The notes: generated by a model from the sequence alone, not told the origin. A stretch of DNA of 38,049 bases from Oscillochloris sp. ZM17-4 (GCF_019599295.1 NZ_JAIEWN010000008.1:7645-45693); one strand, 5' to 3'. Counted from the first letter of the stretch, positions 15,933 through 26,066 are shown. Numbers and translations: made by a program.

Positions 15933-16682
15933 ATGAAGCAGTGCACCCATCCGTGCCAGACCGTCGCCGCAAACTACAAAGACATAGAGAAGCTGCGCGC
16001 CCACCTGATCGAGGGCTACCAGTGTCTGGACGCGTGGCTGGCGATGAGCCAGCTGGTAACCGACCCGCACCAGCGCAAAGATTGCCTAGAGCGAGCCTCA
16101 GTGCTGGACCCTGGGAATGAGCAGATCCAGGTCGCCTACCTAGAGGCCTTTCTCACTATCGAGCCGAATGACACCGCCGCCCAGCAGCGCCTCGCGGAGA
16201 TCCGCACCATGCAGCTGCTGTCGGACGTGAAGACGACACACTTTCACGAGAAGCCGCGCGCCCGCCTGATCGGCGACATTCTGATCTCCATCGGGGCGAT
16301 CTCCAGCGATGAGCTGCACGAAGTGCTGCGATTCCAGACGAACGGCAGCGTGGTCGCGACGGATCGCCGGGTCGGCCAGCTGCTGCTCAAGAAGGGGCTG
16401 ATCTCTCCGAGCAAGCTGGCCAAGGCGCTGATCATCCAGCAGCAGGAGCGCAGTAAGCTGCGCATCGCCCCACAGGTGCTCGGCGAGTACCTGGTTGAGC
16501 AGAGCTACATCACCCCCCAGCAGCTCGAGCTGGCCCTCGCCGAGCAGCTGCGCCTCGACCAGAAGAGCCAGCGGTTCAGCCTCGGCCAGATCCTCGTCCG
16601 CCTGAACCTGGTGAGCCAGGCCCGTATCGACCAGGCCGTCCACGAGAATGAGCTGAGCTTCTGGTCGAAGTTCGGGTACTAG
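15933..16682 (+). CDS. protein with four GspE-N/MshEN-like repeats and a TPR-like N-terminus
   Basis: A 249-residue soluble protein. Residues 15-85 look like TPR-type helices (KDCLERASVLDPGNEQ). Then come four copies of a 30-residue unit of the kind found at the N-terminus of type II secretion/type IV pilus ATPases: near 111 (RLIGDILISIGAISSDEL), 145 (RRVGQLLLKKGLISPSKL), 181 (QVLGEYLVEQSYITPQQL) and 215 (FSLGQILVRLNLVSQARI). No ATPase domain is attached. Such units can bind c-di-GMP in MshE, but here the repeats are short and that ability is unproven. ATG at 15933 is chosen since the -10 box overlaps earlier ATGs at 15879/15882 and GGGG lies eight bases upstream. The TAG stop belongs to the 108-bp repeat that follows. 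Confidence 0.8.
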   Translation: MKQCTHPCQTVAANYKDIEKLRAHLIEGYQCLDAWLAMSQLVTDPHQRKDCLERASVLDPGNEQIQVAYLEAFLTIEPNDTAAQQRLAEIRTMQLLSDVKTTHFHEKPRARLIGDILISIGAISSDELHEVLRFQTNGSVVATDRRVGQLLLKKGLISPSKLAKALIIQQQERSKLRIAPQVLGEYLVEQSYITPQQLELALAEQLRLDQKSQRFSLGQILVRLNLVSQARIDQAVHENELSFWSKFGY

Positions 16683-16786
16683 TGCGCTTTCAGCGCAGGG
16701 GTTAGGAGTTGGGAGTCGGGGGTTAGGCGTTGCGATGCGACCGCACGCAGCACCTTGCCCAAAAAGGCTGCTTGAAACGGCACTAG
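16679..16786. mobile_element. 108-bp MITE-like element, copy 1 (CTAG ends)
   Basis: It begins CTAGTGCGCTTTCAGCGC and ends with a sequence whose complement is CTAGTGCCGTTTCAAGC, an imperfect terminal inverted repeat. Both ends carry CTAG. Inside is a heptamer-like tract GGAGTTGGGAGTCGGGGGTT. A second copy of exactly the same length lies at 29025-29132. No transposase is encoded. The first CTAG contains the stop codon of the preceding gene. Confidence 0.7.
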
Positions 16787-16819
16787 GGGCGGTGGCCCCC
16801 TGCGCCCGCCCGGCCCGCC

Positions 16820-17245
16820 TCATCCCACCGCCGGCGCGCGGCGCGGCAGCCGCAGCGGCAGCCCAGGCAGCACGGCGGCCACCAGCACGCAGGCAATGCC
16901 CACCGCCTGCACCGGCGCGATCCGCTCGCCGAGCAGCAGCACGGCGACCAGCGTGGTGATCGGCACCTCGAGCACGACGATCAGGCTGGCGATCCGCCCG
17001 GGGATGTGGCGCAGGCTGATCGTGAACATCGCGTAGCCCCCCAGCGTCGGCCCCAGCGCTAGGGCGAGCAGGATGAGCCAGGGCGTCGGGCTGACGCCCA
17101 CGGACACGAGCCCTGCTGGCCCGATGGCCAGCAGGTTCATGGCGAGCAGCGCCAGCGCGCCGAAGCTCATCGTGAGGGCGAGCGAGATCCACGGGCTGTG
17201 GCGGCCAAAAGCCGCCCCAACGCCATAAATCGCCTTATCGCCCAA
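16820..17245 (-). pseudogene. remnant of an EamA/DMT-family transporter (C-terminal half only)
   Basis: The frame from about 17245 down to the TGA at 16820 encodes the second EamA domain: AIYGVGAAFGRHSPW, then five hydrophobic helices, with the conserved EVPITTLVAVLLLGERI near the end. A complete member is about 290 residues with two such domains; only about 140 remain. The first half is absent, the frame has no start codon at the domain edge (first in-frame ATG at 17170), and the amidohydrolase gene ends just upstream at 17292. It is best read as a 5'-deleted gene. The frame is still open, so the deletion may be recent. Confidence 0.7.
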
Positions 17246-17291
17246 ACGTTCTGTCCGCCCCTGAACCTGTGGCACAGATCGTAGCGTGCGA

Positions 17292-18548
17292 TCAGGCCTG
17301 GGCGAGCACCCAGGCCATGGCCTTGTCGGCCAGGCGGTCGAGGGCCTGCACCGACAGCTGGATATGCTCCTCCAGGGTGTCCTCGATCTTGTTATGCGAG
17401 ATGCCGCGCAGGCTCTGCACAAAGAGCATGATCGTCGGCACGCCCGCGCGGGCCACCTCGGCCGCGTCGTGCAGCGGGCCGCTCGGCAGCTTATGCGAGG
17501 CCCCGCAGGTCTCCATGATCGCCGCATCGGCCAGCGCGATCAGGTCGGGGTGGAAGGGGATGGGGTCGATCCGCCAGAGCGGCTCCCACGCCACGGTGAT
17601 GTTCTCCTCCTCGGCAAAGCGGGCGCTGGCATCCTTCGCCATGGCCAGCATGCGCGCCAGCTTCTCGCCGTCCAGGTGGCGCTGGTCGAGCAGCTGCTCG
17701 GCCGTCTCCACCACGGAGGTGACGATGCCGGGCCTGCAGACGACGCCGCCCGAGGTGCAGACCGCACCGTCGCCCACCTCGCGGGCGATGTCGCGGATAT
17801 AGAGGGCGAGCTTGGCCGCGCCGGCCAGGGCGTCCTTGCGCTTATCCATCGGCGTGGAGCCGGAGTGGGCGGCCTGGCCGCGCCAGGTGATCTTGTGGCG
17901 CTCGACGCCGAAGGTGCCCAGCACGACGCCGAGCGGCAGGCCCATGCTCTCCAGCACCGGCCCCTGCTCGATGTGCAGCTCCAGGTAGGCGGCGGCGTTG
18001 GCGAACTGGCGGTTGGCCAGCTTCGCCGTGCGCAGGTCCACCCCGTGGGCGGCCAGGGCGTCGGGCAGCAGGACGCCGTCGCGGTCGCGCAGCTCCATCA
18101 GGTCCTCGGGGTCCATGGTGCCGGAGGCGGCGCTGGAGCCGACCAGGCTGCGCCCGAAGCGCGCGCCCTCCTCGTCGGCCCAGTCCACCAGGCGCACAGT
18201 GACGGGCGGTGTGCCCCCGGCGGCGATGCGCCGCAGCACCTCAAGGCCGGCCAGCACGTTCAGGCAGCCGTCGAGCCAGCCGCCGTTAGGCACCGAGTCG
18301 ATATGCCCGCCGATCAGCAGCTCGCGCTCGGACTCGCCGCGCAGGGTGGCCCAGACATTGCCGGCCTCGTCGGTCTCCACCTCCACCGGCAGCTCATCCA
18401 GCTTCGCGCGCACCCAGGCCCGCGCCTTCGCCCAGGTGTCCGTCCAGGCCACGCGCTGCGCGCCGTCGGCGTCGCCGGTCAGCGCGCGCAGCTCCTTCAG
18501 CTCGGCCACTGTGCGGGCGGGGTTCAGGGTTGCCTCATCCGTTGCCAT
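17292..18548 (-). CDS. M20-family Zn-dependent amidohydrolase (allantoate amidohydrolase / N-carbamoyl-L-amino acid hydrolase type)
   Basis: A 418-residue dinuclear-metal hydrolase. Metal ligands are recognisable: His82 (GGHIDSVPNGG), Asp93 (WLDG), Glu126-Glu127 (WADEEGARFGRS), the histidine in LELHIEQGPVLE, and the histidine in SLRGISHNKIED. The SGPLHDAAEVAR motif is typical of the allantoate amidohydrolase, N-carbamoyl amino acid amidohydrolase and beta-ureidopropionase group, which hydrolyse ureido or carbamoyl bonds and release ammonia and CO2. The exact substrate is not determined. ATG at 18548 is chosen with GGGGAG five bases upstream (GTG at 18554 is possible). A TATAAT at 18599-18594 on this strand fits as promoter. 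The next minus-strand enzyme upstream, an Ldh_2 dehydrogenase, could act in the same ureide pathway. Confidence 0.9.
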   Translation of the reverse strand: MATDEATLNPARTVAELKELRALTGDADGAQRVAWTDTWAKARAWVRAKLDELPVEVETDEAGNVWATLRGESERELLIGGHIDSVPNGGWLDGCLNVLAGLEVLRRIAAGGTPPVTVRLVDWADEEGARFGRSLVGSSAASGTMDPEDLMELRDRDGVLLPDALAAHGVDLRTAKLANRQFANAAAYLELHIEQGPVLESMGLPLGVVLGTFGVERHKITWRGQAAHSGSTPMDKRKDALAGAAKLALYIRDIAREVGDGAVCTSGGVVCRPGIVTSVVETAEQLLDQRHLDGEKLARMLAMAKDASARFAEEENITVAWEPLWRIDPIPFHPDLIALADAAIMETCGASHKLPSGPLHDAAEVARAGVPTIMLFVQSLRGISHNKIEDTLEEHIQLSVQALDRLADKAMAWVLAQA

Positions 18549-18593
18549 AACCACTCCCCTTGGTGTCGTATGCGCAATCTACAGCCTGGGCCG

Positions 18594-18599
18594 ATTATA
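18594..18599 (-). promoter_or_regulatory. -10 box TATAAT for the M20 amidohydrolase
   Basis: Minus-strand TATAAT about 45 bases upstream of the ATG at 18548, giving a leader of about 40 bases with the GGGGAG site. The -35 position is a poor match. Confidence 0.4.
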
Positions 18600-18770
18600 T
18601 GCGATCACCGGCTAGGCCCGGTCGTTGATTCGAGCGCGCGACCGACAGCGACCGTCAGACTCTGGAAGGGAAACCGAAAGCCAGCTATGAGGTAGCGCGA
18701 GCGCTCATTCGAATACAATGAGCCTATCTCCGCCAGACCGAACGGAATATGAAGATCCTGGAGGGCCGCC

Positions 18771-18956
18771 ATGAGTACATCAGAACTGATCGCCGCCCTG
18801 GCCATAGCGATGGTATGCAACGACATTCCGTGCGTGAATCGCACCCTCAGGGCGCTCGACACGCGCATGGCCCCCGAGAAGATGCGGGAGCTGTTGGTCA
18901 GGCTCGACCAGGTGCGGAGGCCGAGCGCGCGCTGCGCGCGCGCCCATGCCGCCTGA
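18771..18956 (+). CDS. small hypothetical protein (61 aa)
   Basis: A 61-residue ORF with a good GGAGGG site eight bases before ATG 18771. The first 50 residues look like two amphipathic helices (SELIAALAIAMVCNDI and MAPEKMRELLVRLDQV); the tail is basic and Cys/Arg-rich. It lies alone between two minus-strand genes. No family is recognised. The ribosome binding site and helix pattern support it; the short length does not allow certainty. Confidence 0.45.
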   Translation: MSTSELIAALAIAMVCNDIPCVNRTLRALDTRMAPEKMRELLVRLDQVRRPSARCARAHAA

Positions 18957-18970
18957 GCTAGGGGAAGCCC

Positions 18971-20032
18971 CTATGTGATGGGCGACGGCGGCGCGACGCC
19001 GAGCTCCTCGGCGAGCTGGGTGAGCTGGGCGACAGCGGCGGGCGCGAGGGGCACGCCCCCGGCGAGCAGCTGGCGGCGCAGGGCCGAGCGGCGCTCGCCG
19101 GGGATGCGCACGCCGGCGCTGCCGATCGCCGGCGGCACCTGGTGCAGCCCGTCGATCAGTCCCGCCGCCCGCGCCGCAAACGCGTCGGGCTCGACAAAGG
19201 CGGCGATGTTGATCGCGGCCATGACGTGGCCGATGGTCGAGGGGCGCTCAAAGTTATCGAAGTAGGATGGGATCTCGGGCGAGGCGGCGGCCCCGGCGAG
19301 CAGGGCGCAGAGCACCTCGACGGCCAGGGCCAGGCCGAAGCCCTTGGCGCCGGCCATCGGCAGCAGGGCGCCGCGCAGCGCCGCCGCCGCGTCGGTGGTC
19401 GTCGCGCCCGCCTCATCCACCGCCACGCCGGGCGGGATGGGTGCGCCGTTGCGGTTGGCCTTGAGGATCTGGCCGCGGGCGATCGCGCTCGTCGCCATAT
19501 CCAGGATGATCGGGTCGCCGCCGGCCACCGGCACGCCCACGCCGATCGGGTTGGTGCCCAGGAAGGCCGCGCGGCCGCCGTGGGGGGCCATGGCGGGCGG
19601 GCTGTTCGAGAGGGCCAGGCCGATCATGCCGGCATCGATCGCGATGCCGGTGTAGTAGGATGTGGCGCCGAAGTGCCCGCTGCCGCGCACCGTCACCAGG
19701 CCGATGCCCAGCTCGCCGGCCAGGCGCACCGCCTCGCGCATGGCCCGCGCCGCCGCCACCTGGCCCATGCCGTTGTCGGCGTCCAGCACCGCTGTGGCCC
19801 CCATGCGCCGCACGAAGGCCATCTGCGGGGCCGGGTTCATGATCCCCCGCCGCAGCCGCAGGAGGTAGTTGGGCAGCCGGCCCATGCCGTGGGTGTCCAC
19901 GCCATCCAGGTCGGCCTGCACCACCGCCGCCGCCGCCGTCGCCGCGTCGTCCGCCGGCACGCCCAGGGCCGCCAGCAGGTCGGTCGCCAGGCGGGCCAAT
20001 TCATCGGCCGCGAAACGCATTCCATCGGTCAT
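18971..20032 (-). CDS. Ldh_2-family NAD(P)-dependent dehydrogenase (malate/L-lactate/ureidoglycolate dehydrogenase type)
   Basis: A 353-residue member of the family unrelated to classical Rossmann dehydrogenases. Signatures are DLDGVDTHGMGRLPNYLLRL (His48), VTVRGSGHFGATSYYTG with the catalytic His120, LSNSPPAMAPHGG, LGTNPIGVGVP and LDMATSAIARG. Members oxidise 2-hydroxy acids such as malate, lactate, sulfolactate or ureidoglycolate (AllD), or reduce the keto acids and delta-1-piperideine/pyrroline carboxylates. The neighbouring M20 amidohydrolase makes ureidoglycolate one candidate; the TauE permease beside it makes a sulfonated acid another. ATG at 20032 is chosen with GGGGAT upstream; 12 bases later an ATG (MRF) is also possible. 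Confidence 0.9.
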   Translation of the reverse strand: MTDGMRFAADELARLATDLLAALGVPADDAATAAAAVVQADLDGVDTHGMGRLPNYLLRLRRGIMNPAPQMAFVRRMGATAVLDADNGMGQVAAARAMREAVRLAGELGIGLVTVRGSGHFGATSYYTGIAIDAGMIGLALSNSPPAMAPHGGRAAFLGTNPIGVGVPVAGGDPIILDMATSAIARGQILKANRNGAPIPPGVAVDEAGATTTDAAAALRGALLPMAGAKGFGLALAVEVLCALLAGAAASPEIPSYFDNFERPSTIGHVMAAINIAAFVEPDAFAARAAGLIDGLHQVPPAIGSAGVRIPGERRSALRRQLLAGGVPLAPAAVAQLTQLAEELGVAPPSPIT

Positions 20033-20056
20033 GTGGTTATCCCCGTGTTTATGTAG

Positions 20057-20103
20057 GGGCGCAGCAGCAGATTGGCGCGGAGCGCCAATCTGCTGCTGCG
20101 CCC
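20057..20103. repeat. perfect 22-bp palindrome between Ldh_2 and TauE genes
   Basis: Arms 20057-20078 and 20082-20103, loop GGA. The outer part GGGCGCAGCAGC matches the GTAGGGGCGCAGC family (the left edge reads GTAGGGGCGC from 20053); the inner part AGATTGGCGC is unique to this copy. Confidence 0.85.
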
Positions 20104-20118
20104 ATATCGGCCACACAA

Positions 20119-20847
20119 TCAGGCCGTGATCATCGCCAGGACCCCGGCCACAAAGGCCACCGCCAGGGCGATCCGGCGGAAGAGCAGGTCGGGCAGGCTG
20201 GTGCCGAGGCGCACGCCGGCCAGGTTGCCGGCCAGGGCCACCGGCAGCCAGATCAGGCCGCGGGGGATCAGCGCCTCGGCGAAGGGCGCGCCGCGCGCGG
20301 CCAGCACCGCCAGGGTGATCAGATTGCTTGAGATAAAGAAGAGCGCCAGGTTGGCCTGGAATCCCTTGGGCGAGACCCGGTCGCGGGCGAGCAGCAGCAC
20401 CGGCGGGATGCCGTTGAGCGAGGTGGTGGAGCCGAGGAAGCCGGCCAGGAAGCCGGCCAGCCCGGTGGAGCCGGGGATGCGCGCGGGCGCCGGGCGGGCC
20501 ATGCTGCGCAGGATGAGCAGGACGGCCACGATCACCAGCGCGCCGGCGGCCAGCTTGATCGCGCGCGGGTCGGCCCAGGCGATCACCCAGGTGCCGAGCA
20601 GGATGCCGGGCACGCTGGCCGCCACCAGCCAGGCCACCCGGCCCACGTCGATGTGCGCGCGCAGCCGGTAGGCCACCGAGATGCGGGTGGCCGTGGCCAG
20701 GCTCAGGTTCGAGATCACCACCACGGGGAGGGGCACGCCCAGACTGAGCAGCAGCGGCGTGCAGACGAGGGCGAAGCCGAAGCCGGTGATCCCGCCGAGG
20801 AGGGCCGCCCCCAGCACCACCAGCCCGCCGAGCAGGAGTGTGAGCAA
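20119..20847 (-). CDS. TauE/SafE-family membrane permease, second paralog
   Basis: A 242-residue membrane protein with about seven helices and the family motifs GGLVVLGAALLGGITGFGFA near the N-terminus and GFLAGFLGSTTSLNG in the middle. It should export or import a small organic or sulphur anion. It is only distantly similar to the TauE at 9395. The frame has no ATG or GTG at the N-terminus; TTG at 20847 is the best start because the first helix follows directly and GAGG lies upstream. A further in-frame TTG at 20895 lies inside a palindrome and is unlikely. It precedes the Ldh_2 dehydrogenase on the same strand, so the two may be co-transcribed across the palindrome. Confidence 0.82.
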   Translation of the reverse strand: MLTLLLGGLVVLGAALLGGITGFGFALVCTPLLLSLGVPLPVVVISNLSLATATRISVAYRLRAHIDVGRVAWLVAASVPGILLGTWVIAWADPRAIKLAAGALVIVAVLLILRSMARPAPARIPGSTGLAGFLAGFLGSTTSLNGIPPVLLLARDRVSPKGFQANLALFFISSNLITLAVLAARGAPFAEALIPRGLIWLPVALAGNLAGVRLGTSLPDLLFRRIALAVAFVAGVLAMITA

Positions 20848-20856
20848 TGAAGCCTC

Positions 20857-20901
20857 ATATTCTTGTGCGGGCGCGCCGACGGCGCGCCCGCACAAGAATA
20901 T
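20857..20901. repeat. perfect 21-bp palindrome just upstream of the TauE start
   Basis: Arms 20857-20877 and 20881-20901, loop GAC; the arm begins ATATTCTTGTGCGGGCGCG. It sits about ten bases upstream of the proposed TTG start. Confidence 0.85.
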
Positions 20902-20935
20902 ACACTATGTTTGTGCCCATCAGATCCATGATGCG

Positions 20936-20986
20936 CTGATGGTGCTGCGGCGCGGCGTAGCCGCGCCGCAGCACCATCAGCTTTTT
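20936..20986. repeat. perfect 21-bp palindrome followed by a T-tract
   Basis: Arms 20936-20956 and 20960-20980 (CTGATGGTGCTGCGGCGCGGC, 21 bases when counted in full; loop GTA), followed by CTTTTT. It is terminator-like on the plus strand, but no plus gene ends nearby. Its arm is nearly the same as the palindrome at 25969-26013. Confidence 0.75.
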
Positions 20987-20987
20987 C

Positions 20988-21012
20988 TGTGGGAGAGCTT
21001 TGCTCTCCCACA
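20988..21012. repeat. 11-bp hairpin after the HEAT-repeat gene
   Basis: TGTGGGAGAGC, loop TTT, GCTCTCCCACA. It lies downstream of the minus-strand HEAT gene (stop at 21049) and may act in its termination. Confidence 0.6.
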
Positions 21013-21048
21013 CCCTCTCTGTGCGCAGTGTTGTTTTTAGGAGCGCAG

Positions 21049-21579
21049 CTAGCGCAGGTCGTAGGCGCGCAGATCTTCGAGGGCCTTATGGGCGGCGAGG
21101 GGCACAGTGAGGTTGGCCCCGACGCCATCGAGCGCCTGCATCACCGGGGTGATGATCGGCGCGAGGCCGCCGGAGATCAGGGTGCGCAGGACGTGGTGCG
21201 CCCCGAGGCGAAGGTTGGTCTCGTCCCAGCGCTCGCTCTGGAGCGCGCGCAACAGCGGTATCAGGGACATGCTGCCGAGGGCGCAGAGTGACTCGGCGGC
21301 GACCCAGCGCACATCGCCCATGTCGTCCTCGAGGGCGCGCACCAGGGCCGGGGCGGCGTCGGGGTCGCGCATGACACGCAGGCAGCGGGCCGCCTCAAGG
21401 CGCACCCGGTCGCGCGGGTCGCTCAGGGCAGCGATCAGCGCGGGCGACGACCTGCGGCCCAGGCGGGTCAGCTTCATACAGATCACGTCCCGCGCGGTGC
21501 TGCTGCTATCGTCAAGCTCATCGATATACTGACGGATCTGCTCATCGGTCTCATCGCTGGTGATCGGGTCGAGCTCCAT
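21049..21579 (-). CDS. HEAT-repeat protein
   Basis: A 176-residue helical-repeat protein. About three to four HEAT/PBS-lyase-type repeats are seen, for example [39 protein letters not shown] and [19 protein letters not shown]. Such proteins are binding scaffolds with no enzyme activity of their own. The N-terminal 25 residues are acidic. ATG 21579 is preferred: AAAGGA lies eight bases upstream, and an in-frame upstream start at 21666 would add 29 unlikely residues. It is divergent from the glycogen debranching gene, with a shared upstream region of 183 bases that holds two inverted repeats. The partner is unknown. Confidence 0.82.
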   Translation of the reverse strand: MELDPITSDETDEQIRQYIDELDDSSSTARDVICMKLTRLGRRSSPALIAALSDPRDRVRLEAARCLRVMRDPDAAPALVRALEDDMGDVRWVAAESLCALGSMSLIPLLRALQSERWDETNLRLGAHHVLRTLISGGLAPIITPVMQALDGVGANLTVPLAAHKALEDLRAYDLR

Positions 21580-21650
21580 GGCCGTTATCCTTTCATACAC
21601 GCCGCAAGCCATCTGCCACGGCCTAGCGTGCTGAGCCCCCGGACAGCCCA

Positions 21651-21728
21651 AGGGTACAGGGTACATACCCTACGCATAGCAGAATCTATGCCAGGGGCGC
21701 GCCCCGCCCCCCGTTTCTGCGGTATACT
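21651..21728 (+). promoter_or_regulatory. intergenic control region: operator-like repeats and -10 box before the glgX fusion gene
   Basis: AGGGTAC occurs twice in tandem (21651-21664) and is followed by ATACCCT, so AGGGTA/TACCCT forms an inverted repeat at 21658-21671. A second inverted repeat GCATAG/CTATGC lies at 21674-21691. TATACT at 21723-21728 is a likely -10, about 34 bases before ATG 21763. The -35 position is GC-rich and poor, which would fit an activator-dependent promoter (inference). Confidence 0.4.
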
Positions 21729-21762
21729 ACAGGCAGACACCAACAAATACCGAGACATATTC

Positions 21763-24635
<2,873 letters not shown>

Positions 24636-24648
<13 letters not shown>

Positions 24649-25859
24649 GGAGTCTCCGGCTGGCTCTGTAAGGGCGCAGCAGCGCTGCGCTGCTGCGCCC
24701 TTACGTAGAGCTCTTCATACCGCGTTACGAGCTCGGGCGCGGCGTAGCGCTCGCGGGCCAGCTCGCGGGCGCGGGTGCCCAGCCGGCGGGCCGCGGCCGG
24801 GTCGGCGAGCAGCTCCCGCAGACGCACGGCGAAGGCCCGCGGCGTGGCCGCCAGCGCGCCGCTCACCCCGTCGGCGATGATGTCGGGCGTGCCGCCGGTG
24901 GGCATGGCCAGGATGGGCGCGCCGACGCTCGACGCCTCCAGCAGCACCCGGCTCAGCGGCTCGCCCCAGGCCGACGGGAAGAGCAGCAGGTCGCAGCGGG
25001 CCATCAGCCGCAGCAGCTCGTCGTGGCCAGCCCAGTCGAGGAACTGCGCGCGCACCCCCAGCTCGCCCAGCTCGCGCTCCAGCGCATTGCGCAGCGCCCC
25101 GTCGCCGGCGATCAGCAGGGTGAAGGGCGGCGCGCCCAGCTCGCGCAGCTCGCGGAAGATCGCCGGCAGCAGCCCGGCGCCCTTGTTCGGCTCCAGCTTG
25201 CCGGCGAAGAGCAGCGTCGGCCCCTCCAGCCGGGTCTCCGGCGGCGCGGCGATAACGCGCTCAAGCGCGGCGAAGTCGACCATGTGCGGCAGGACGTGCA
25301 GGCGCTCGGGGGCGACGATCCCGCGCAGGCGGCCGGCGATGTAGCCGCTGCAGGCGATCACCGCGTCGGCCTGGGACAGGAAGGCGGCGCGGCGGCGCAG
25401 GTGGGCCAGCATATAGGGGATGGCCGGCAGGGCCAGCGCGCCGCGCAGCGGGCCGAGCCGGGCCGGCAGATCAGTCGCCAGGCTGGCCCAGCTCGCCGCC
25501 GGGTGCGGCAGCCGGTCACCGTGCAGCCCCGTGGCGAAATAGTCCCAGGGCCAGTGGTCGCGCACGGTGACGACGACGGGCGCGCCGAGGCGGCGGCCGG
25601 CCATGACGGCGGCCGGGGCGGCCTGCACGTGCTGGGCGTGGATGACATCGGGCCTGCCGGACGACGCGGCGACGATGGCGTCGGCCAGGCGCGGCCAGAG
25701 CCGCTCGTGGCGGAAGTAGTTCTGCACGATCGGTATGGACGGCGCGCGGTAGCCGACCCGCAGGGCCGGCACGCCGAGCGCGTCGTAGGGCGAGACGCCG
25801 GGGCGGCCGCGCGCCGGCACCACCGCCGTCACCGTATGGCCGCGCCCGAGCAGGGCCAT
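24636..25859 (-). CDS. GT4-family glycosyltransferase, N-terminus uncertain
   Basis: A retaining GT-B glycosyltransferase of at least 407 residues. The N-terminal half contains [15 protein letters not shown] and [12 protein letters not shown]; the C-terminal half has the nucleotide-sugar site ([17 protein letters not shown]) and the E-x7-E region ([20 protein letters not shown]). It would transfer a sugar to a lipid or polysaccharide at the inner membrane face. The first ATG at 25859 cuts off the usual first strand: the same frame runs upstream as GKGGAAWSSHALA to a stop at 25964-25962, with homology-like content but no ATG, GTG or TTG. A start-codon loss, a frameshift or a sequencing error is likely. 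The last residues ([14 protein letters not shown]) are encoded by a 37-bp palindrome. It converges on glgX, with a 13-base overlap. Confidence 0.8.
24668..24704. repeat. 17-bp palindrome inside the 3' end of the glycosyltransferase gene
   Basis: GTAAGGGCGCAGCAGCG at 24668-24684, loop CTG, exact complement at 24688-24704. It belongs to the GTARGGGCGCAGC family. It is translated as part of the glycosyltransferase tail. Confidence 0.85.
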
Positions 25860-25968
25860 GGCCAGGGCGTGGCTGCTCCATGCCGCGCCGCCCTTCCCCG
25901 TCGGCCTTGTCCGCGAGCGTGAGCCAACTGTTACCCTGACTCGGCCCTTCTGAAACCTTGTCTAACAA

Positions 25969-26013
25969 CTGATTGTGCTGCGGCGCGGTCACGCCGCGCC
26001 GCAGCACAATCAG
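25969..26013. repeat. perfect 20-bp palindrome upstream of the glycosyltransferase
   Basis: CTGATTGTGCTGCGGCGCGG at 25969-25988, five-base loop, exact complement at 25994-26013. Its arm differs from that at 20936 by one base over 20. It abuts the in-frame stop (25964-25962) that ends the upstream extension of the glycosyltransferase frame. Confidence 0.85.
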
Positions 26014-26032
26014 TGCAGCATGTGCCTGTGGG

Positions 26033-26055
26033 CACAAGAATAAGAGATTCTTGTG
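26033..26055. repeat. 9-bp hairpin at the end of the hybrid kinase gene
   Basis: CACAAGAAT, loop AAGAG, ATTCTTGTG. It lies 12 bases downstream of the minus-strand hybrid kinase stop and may help terminate it. ATTCTTGTG is shared with the palindrome at 20857. Confidence 0.55.
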
Positions 26056-26066
26056 GGTTCGCGCAG

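Noticed and set aside
16679-16786. 108-bp element as attachment site of an integrated element
   Set aside because: The two copies are 12 kb apart, but no integrase, phage or conjugation gene lies between them, and the genes between look like ordinary chromosome.
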